Positions 42,464-45,393 of a stretch of 45,393 nt of DNA are shown piece after piece (positions within the stretch are counted from its first letter, which is position 1; the number at the start of each line of letters is the position of its first letter). Made by a program: the position numbers and the translations under genes. Under the pieces are notes generated by a model. It saw nothing but the letters and a program-made list of their open reading frames with translations, had not been told where the DNA came from and did no database searches. Source of the DNA: an uncultured Alphaproteobacteria bacterium. GTDB taxonomy: Bacteria; Pseudomonadota; Alphaproteobacteria; Rhodobacterales; Rhodobacteraceae. The stretch spans positions 1 to 45,393 of the forward strand of contig CACBAO010000013.1 of assembly GCA_902537235.1 (NCBI GenBank). Reading direction: 5' to 3'.

Positions 42464-44182
42464 TTAATTCATATCTCTTTGTATCATGTTTTTGAAAACA
42501 TTTGATACTCTACCAGCCTCATCCTGAACTATCATCCTTATTACAGCGACTTTATCGTCATAAGTATTTGCCGTATCAAGCATTTCGGCAGAAATAGCTT
42601 GCTTTTTCGGTTTCAGCTTGGCTTTTATGTCTTCCAAGCTCTCGCCTTCTTGTACTTCAATCGTATCCAAATCTATATCATCATCCATGCCTGACACAAC
42701 CTCACCTGCAACTCCTGCTCCTACTGGAACGAGCATTCTGCTCAATAGTGGTCTTATTACTCCAAGTGCTACAATTGCTAATATTGAAATTGTTATGAGT
42801 TGTTTTATGAGGTTTTTTATCAGAGGGATTTCATGCCATGTAACCTCTACTCCTTCAAGAGTTGATATAAAAGGAGCGCTGCTAACTGTAAGTGTATCGC
42901 CTCGCTCATCGTCGATACCAACTGCGCTAGTAATTAACTGTTTAATTTCCTCAATTTTAGCATCAGCTAATGGCTGAGAAACCTCTAACCCAGTTTCAGG
43001 ATCAATAACTTTAGGACTTCTCAAAAGTACAGCTGCATTAATTTTAATTATTTTTGTTGAAGGAGCCATTGTGGTAGCTATTCGTTTACTCACCTCATAA
43101 TTTTTGATATCGCTGGATGATCTATTTCTTATTTGTCCCTGTGAGTCCCCCGCTACAGGCGCTTGGCTTAATTCTGCCTCTGTGGGAGCAGTATTTGACA
43201 CCGCACCAGGAATTCCTTTTGCTGGTAAATCCGTAGTTAAATCTAAAGTGCTTTGCTCACTTCTAAGCGCTGTACCATCTGGGTCAACTATCTCTTCGGT
43301 GATCTCACTCTTTGTGAAGTCAATATCAATATTGACTTGAGTGCTCACATTTCCTGGTCCAACAATTGGGGTCACTAGGGATGTAATGCGGCTTCTGTAA
43401 ATATTTTCGAGTTTCACTCTGTGTTCCAATTGTGCATCGTTTAGCATACTATCTGGGTCATCTAAAGATTTTGATAAAAGTTGACCATTTTGATCAATGA
43501 CAGTCACATCTTCCTTTGTCATATTTGGAATTGACGATGATACTAGGTGAATAATAGCATTTACTTGCCCACTCGCCATTGATCTACCGTTTGGTAGCTG
43601 TACAAATACCGATGCGGTAGGAGGTAATTGATTTCTTACAAAGACCGATTTTTCGGGAAGTGCTAAATGAACTCGCGCTGATATAACCCCTTCTATTTCT
43701 CGGATTGATTTTGCCAGTTCAATTTCTTGGGTTTGTTTAAGCCTCATAAGCTCTACGGACCGACTGGAGCCCATTGGTAAGTCAGTTAAAGTTGAATAAC
43801 CATCAGGCGCACTACTAGGTAGCCCTTGAGCTGCTAAACTTATCCTAGACCTATGGTAATCTTCAACAGGCACTAGTATCTCTCCTGTAGTGGGGTCTAG
43901 ACTAACGTCGACACCCATATTCTTTAAGGCGTCTTGTACTTTTGATTTTTCTGAATCTGGCAAAGAAGCATATAGTGTTGTTCTCTCAGGTTGCTGTAAA
44001 AGTGAGTAGACAAATAGTCCAAGTACTAAAACAACAACAGCAACTACAGCAGGTAATGATCTTTGAACACTAGGTTGGTTAGCTATCTGTTGAACATTAG
44101 ATAGAAATTGACCAGCTTGTGGGATTAAACCAGTTCCTTGCTGTGTTTGCTGAGTACCTGTGAATTCTGTTGTATCTGCCAT
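42464..44182 (-). CDS. fliF: Flagellar MS-ring protein FliF
   Basis: Forms the MS ring in the inner membrane, the base on which the flagellum assembles. It is 572 residues. Two membrane helices (about 43-63 and 450-472) flank the large periplasmic part with YLLDPTTGEILVP-like start, LAKSIREIEGVISARVHLALPEKSVF (ring-building motif) and GNVSTQVNIDIDFTKSE. The cytoplasmic C-terminus (about 495-572) ends in the FliG-binding region AVIRMIVQDEAGRVSNVFKNMI. It follows fliE by 21 bases. Confidence 0.97.
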   Translation of the reverse strand: MADTTEFTGTQQTQQGTGLIPQAGQFLSNVQQIANQPSVQRSLPAVVAVVVLVLGLFVYSLLQQPERTTLYASLPDSEKSKVQDALKNMGVDVSLDPTTGEILVPVEDYHRSRISLAAQGLPSSAPDGYSTLTDLPMGSSRSVELMRLKQTQEIELAKSIREIEGVISARVHLALPEKSVFVRNQLPPTASVFVQLPNGRSMASGQVNAIIHLVSSSIPNMTKEDVTVIDQNGQLLSKSLDDPDSMLNDAQLEHRVKLENIYRSRITSLVTPIVGPGNVSTQVNIDIDFTKSEITEEIVDPDGTALRSEQSTLDLTTDLPAKGIPGAVSNTAPTEAELSQAPVAGDSQGQIRNRSSSDIKNYEVSKRIATTMAPSTKIIKINAAVLLRSPKVIDPETGLEVSQPLADAKIEEIKQLITSAVGIDDERGDTLTVSSAPFISTLEGVEVTWHEIPLIKNLIKQLITISILAIVALGVIRPLLSRMLVPVGAGVAGEVVSGMDDDIDLDTIEVQEGESLEDIKAKLKPKKQAISAEMLDTANTYDDKVAVIRMIVQDEAGRVSNVFKNMIQRDMN

Positions 44183-44203
44183 AATTTATACCTTTAAATT
44201 TGA

Positions 44204-44518
44204 TTATACCGGCATGCTCATAATATCTTTATAAGCTGAAAGCACTTTGTTTCTCGTATTAAGCGTCAATTGAAAACCTAATGAAGATATCTGTTGATTT
44301 ATCATTACCTTTGTTAAGTCATTCTCTATGCCAAGCTCAAAGTTCTTTGTTGTATCAGCAGCAATTTTCTGTGCGTCTGCGACGGAGTCGAGAGCTTTCT
44401 CCATTTTAGAACCAAAATTCCCAATACTGTTATCATTACCTAGTGTGCTGTTTGCGCTTTCGATAATCTGCTTGTGGGTGGATAATACTTTATTTGTTAT
44501 GGATCCTATCTGGGACAT
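44204..44518 (-). CDS. fliE: Flagellar hook-basal body protein FliE
   Basis: Links the MS ring to the rod and is an early export substrate. I place the start at the ATG 44518, with GAGG six bases upstream, giving 104 residues, the usual size; a TTG at 44530 is less likely. The C-terminal LGIENDLTKVMINQQISSLGFQLTLNTRNKVLSAYKDIMSM pattern is diagnostic. Its ribosome-binding site overlaps the stop of the activator gene, so the two are probably co-transcribed. Confidence 0.93.
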   Translation of the reverse strand: MSQIGSITNKVLSTHKQIIESANSTLGNDNSIGNFGSKMEKALDSVADAQKIAADTTKNFELGIENDLTKVMINQQISSLGFQLTLNTRNKVLSAYKDIMSMPV

Positions 44519-44526
44519 TTGAAACC

Positions 44527-45393
44527 TCAAATTGCTAGCTGTTGTGTATTTTCGTCTGTTAGAGAGTGCGTTGAAACGTTTAAAGGATTGTTGTCGATAA
44601 CAATATCATTTGAGCAAATTTCTTTTTCTGAGCAAAGAACCAGAGCCCTTTGCACGATATTTTCCAATTCTCTAACATTTCCTGGCCAATTATGAGCTAA
44701 AAGCGTTTCTAATGCAGATGAATTAAGCCAAGGAAGTTCATCAACTGATTTACAATGTCTATACAAGAGTGCTGTTGTCAGGGGAATAATATCACTTTTC
44801 CTGTTAACTAGGTGTGATGTAGCAAGCGGAAAAACATTCAATCTGTAATAGAGGTCTTCTCTAAAAGTCCCCTTTTTTATTTCTTCAAGCATATTTCTGT
44901 TAGTAGTAGCTATCACTCTGACATCCACGGGCAAATCTTTTTGTGAACCAATGGGGGTCACTATTTTTTCTTGCAAAACTCTTAATATTTTCGCTTGCAG
45001 GCTAAGTGGCATTTCACTTATTTCATCTAGTAGCAATGTTCCACCATCTGCAGCCCTGAAAATCCCTTTATTCGGATTAGAAGCGCCTGTAAATGCTCCC
45101 TTTTCATGGCCAAATAGTATTGCCTCAAGCATATTTTCAGGTATTGCTGCGCAGTTTATTCCTACAAATGGACTATCGATCCTTGAAGAATTATTATGGA
45201 TAAACTTTGACAGTACCTCTTTACCAGTACCAGTCGGTCCATTTATAAAAACTGTAACTTCGGTCTTTGCTACCTTCTCAGCAAGTTTAACCAATTTTTT
45301 TGTGGACTCGTCTCCAGCAATAAATTGATTATTCCTTACTACCAACGTTGCAATTATCTGAAAACCGTACTCATTTGAGATGTCTTCGGCTTC
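44527..45393 (-). CDS. Sigma-54-dependent activator lacking a C-terminal HTH (FleT/FleQ-like), N-terminus cut
   Basis: AAA+ enhancer-binding protein; 288 residues are visible and the frame is open at the right edge. Walker A GPTGTGKE, the sigma-54 contact loop GAFTGA, Walker B GGTLLLDEISEMP, arginine-finger region FREDLYYRLNVFPLA and WPGNVRELENIVQRAL are all intact. After that only about 40 residues remain (ending DENTQQLAI) and no Fis-type helix-turn-helix is present. Such activators act without DNA binding or with a partner, as FleT does with FleQ in Rhodobacter sphaeroides. It is directly upstream of fliE, overlapping its ribosome-binding site. A dedicated flagellar activator role is inferred. 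Confidence 0.9.
   Translation of the reverse strand, partial: EAEDISNEYGFQIIATLVVRNNQFIAGDESTKKLVKLAEKVAKTEVTVFINGPTGTGKEVLSKFIHNNSSRIDSPFVGINCAAIPENMLEAILFGHEKGAFTGASNPNKGIFRAADGGTLLLDEISEMPLSLQAKILRVLQEKIVTPIGSQKDLPVDVRVIATTNRNMLEEIKKGTFREDLYYRLNVFPLATSHLVNRKSDIIPLTTALLYRHCKSVDELPWLNSSALETLLAHNWPGNVRELENIVQRALVLCSEKEICSNDIVIDNNPLNVSTHSLTDENTQQLAI

Noticed and set aside
1-45393. CRISPR arrays, tRNA or rRNA genes, insertion sequences, integrases or phage genes.
   Set aside because: No regularly spaced repeats, cloverleaf-like sequences, transposase or integrase frames, or long direct repeats were seen by eye in any gap.

Overview
The window is an AT-rich, densely packed bacterial chromosome segment. 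Gene content points to a marine-type alphaproteobacterium: a TRAP transporter, a mitochondrial-style valine degradation operon, hisB-hisH-hisA-hisF-hisE, and a flagellar cluster that uses sigma-54 with an enhancer-binding protein lacking a helix-turn-helix, as known in Rhodobacter sphaeroides. Order-level placement is my inference from gene content; no rRNA or tRNA gene is present to settle it.

Layout. (1) 1-2381: TRAP transporter dctP-dctQ-dctM, reading leftwards and cut by the left edge. (2) 2385-2988: small heat shock protein and a possible 55-residue protein. (3) 3121-8592: seven-gene thiamine salvage operon thiM-thiE-thiD-thiY-tenA-thiZ-thiX behind a TPP riboswitch. It imports and recycles pyrimidine and thiazole moieties; no thiC or thiG is seen. 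(4) 8829-15167: a crotonase-family gene facing a valine catabolic operon (mmsA, isobutyryl-CoA dehydrogenase, 3-hydroxyisobutyryl-CoA hydrolase, mmsB) followed by a nitronate monooxygenase. (5) 15246-16515: a 27-residue lipoprotein with terminator, a periplasmic glutathione peroxidase, a 34-residue membrane peptide and a PsiE-family protein. (6) 16512-20064: his genes, interrupted between hisH and hisA by a DUF2147 gene on the other strand.

(7) 20168-45393 is mainly a motility island. It contains a coiled-coil membrane protein, a lytic transglycosylase, a 78-residue protein, a voltage-gated potassium channel, a 54-residue protein, rpoN, motA-motB, a sugar O-methyltransferase-like gene and four uncharacterised genes downstream of flhB. 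The main leftward cluster then runs from an enhancer-binding protein through fliE-fliF-fliG-fliH-fliI-fliJ, fliK-fliL-fliM-fliN, fliO-fliP-fliQ-fliR and flhB.

The strongest new observation is a set of five GG-N10-GC (-24/-12) sigma-54 promoter matches, each just upstream of a gene in this island: the transglycosylase/K+ channel operon, the 54-residue protein, motA, fliO and fliK. With rpoN and an activator in the same interval, this looks like a self-contained sigma-54 flagellar regulon. It would include genes not normally linked to flagella, namely the ion channel, two small proteins and the post-flhB module.
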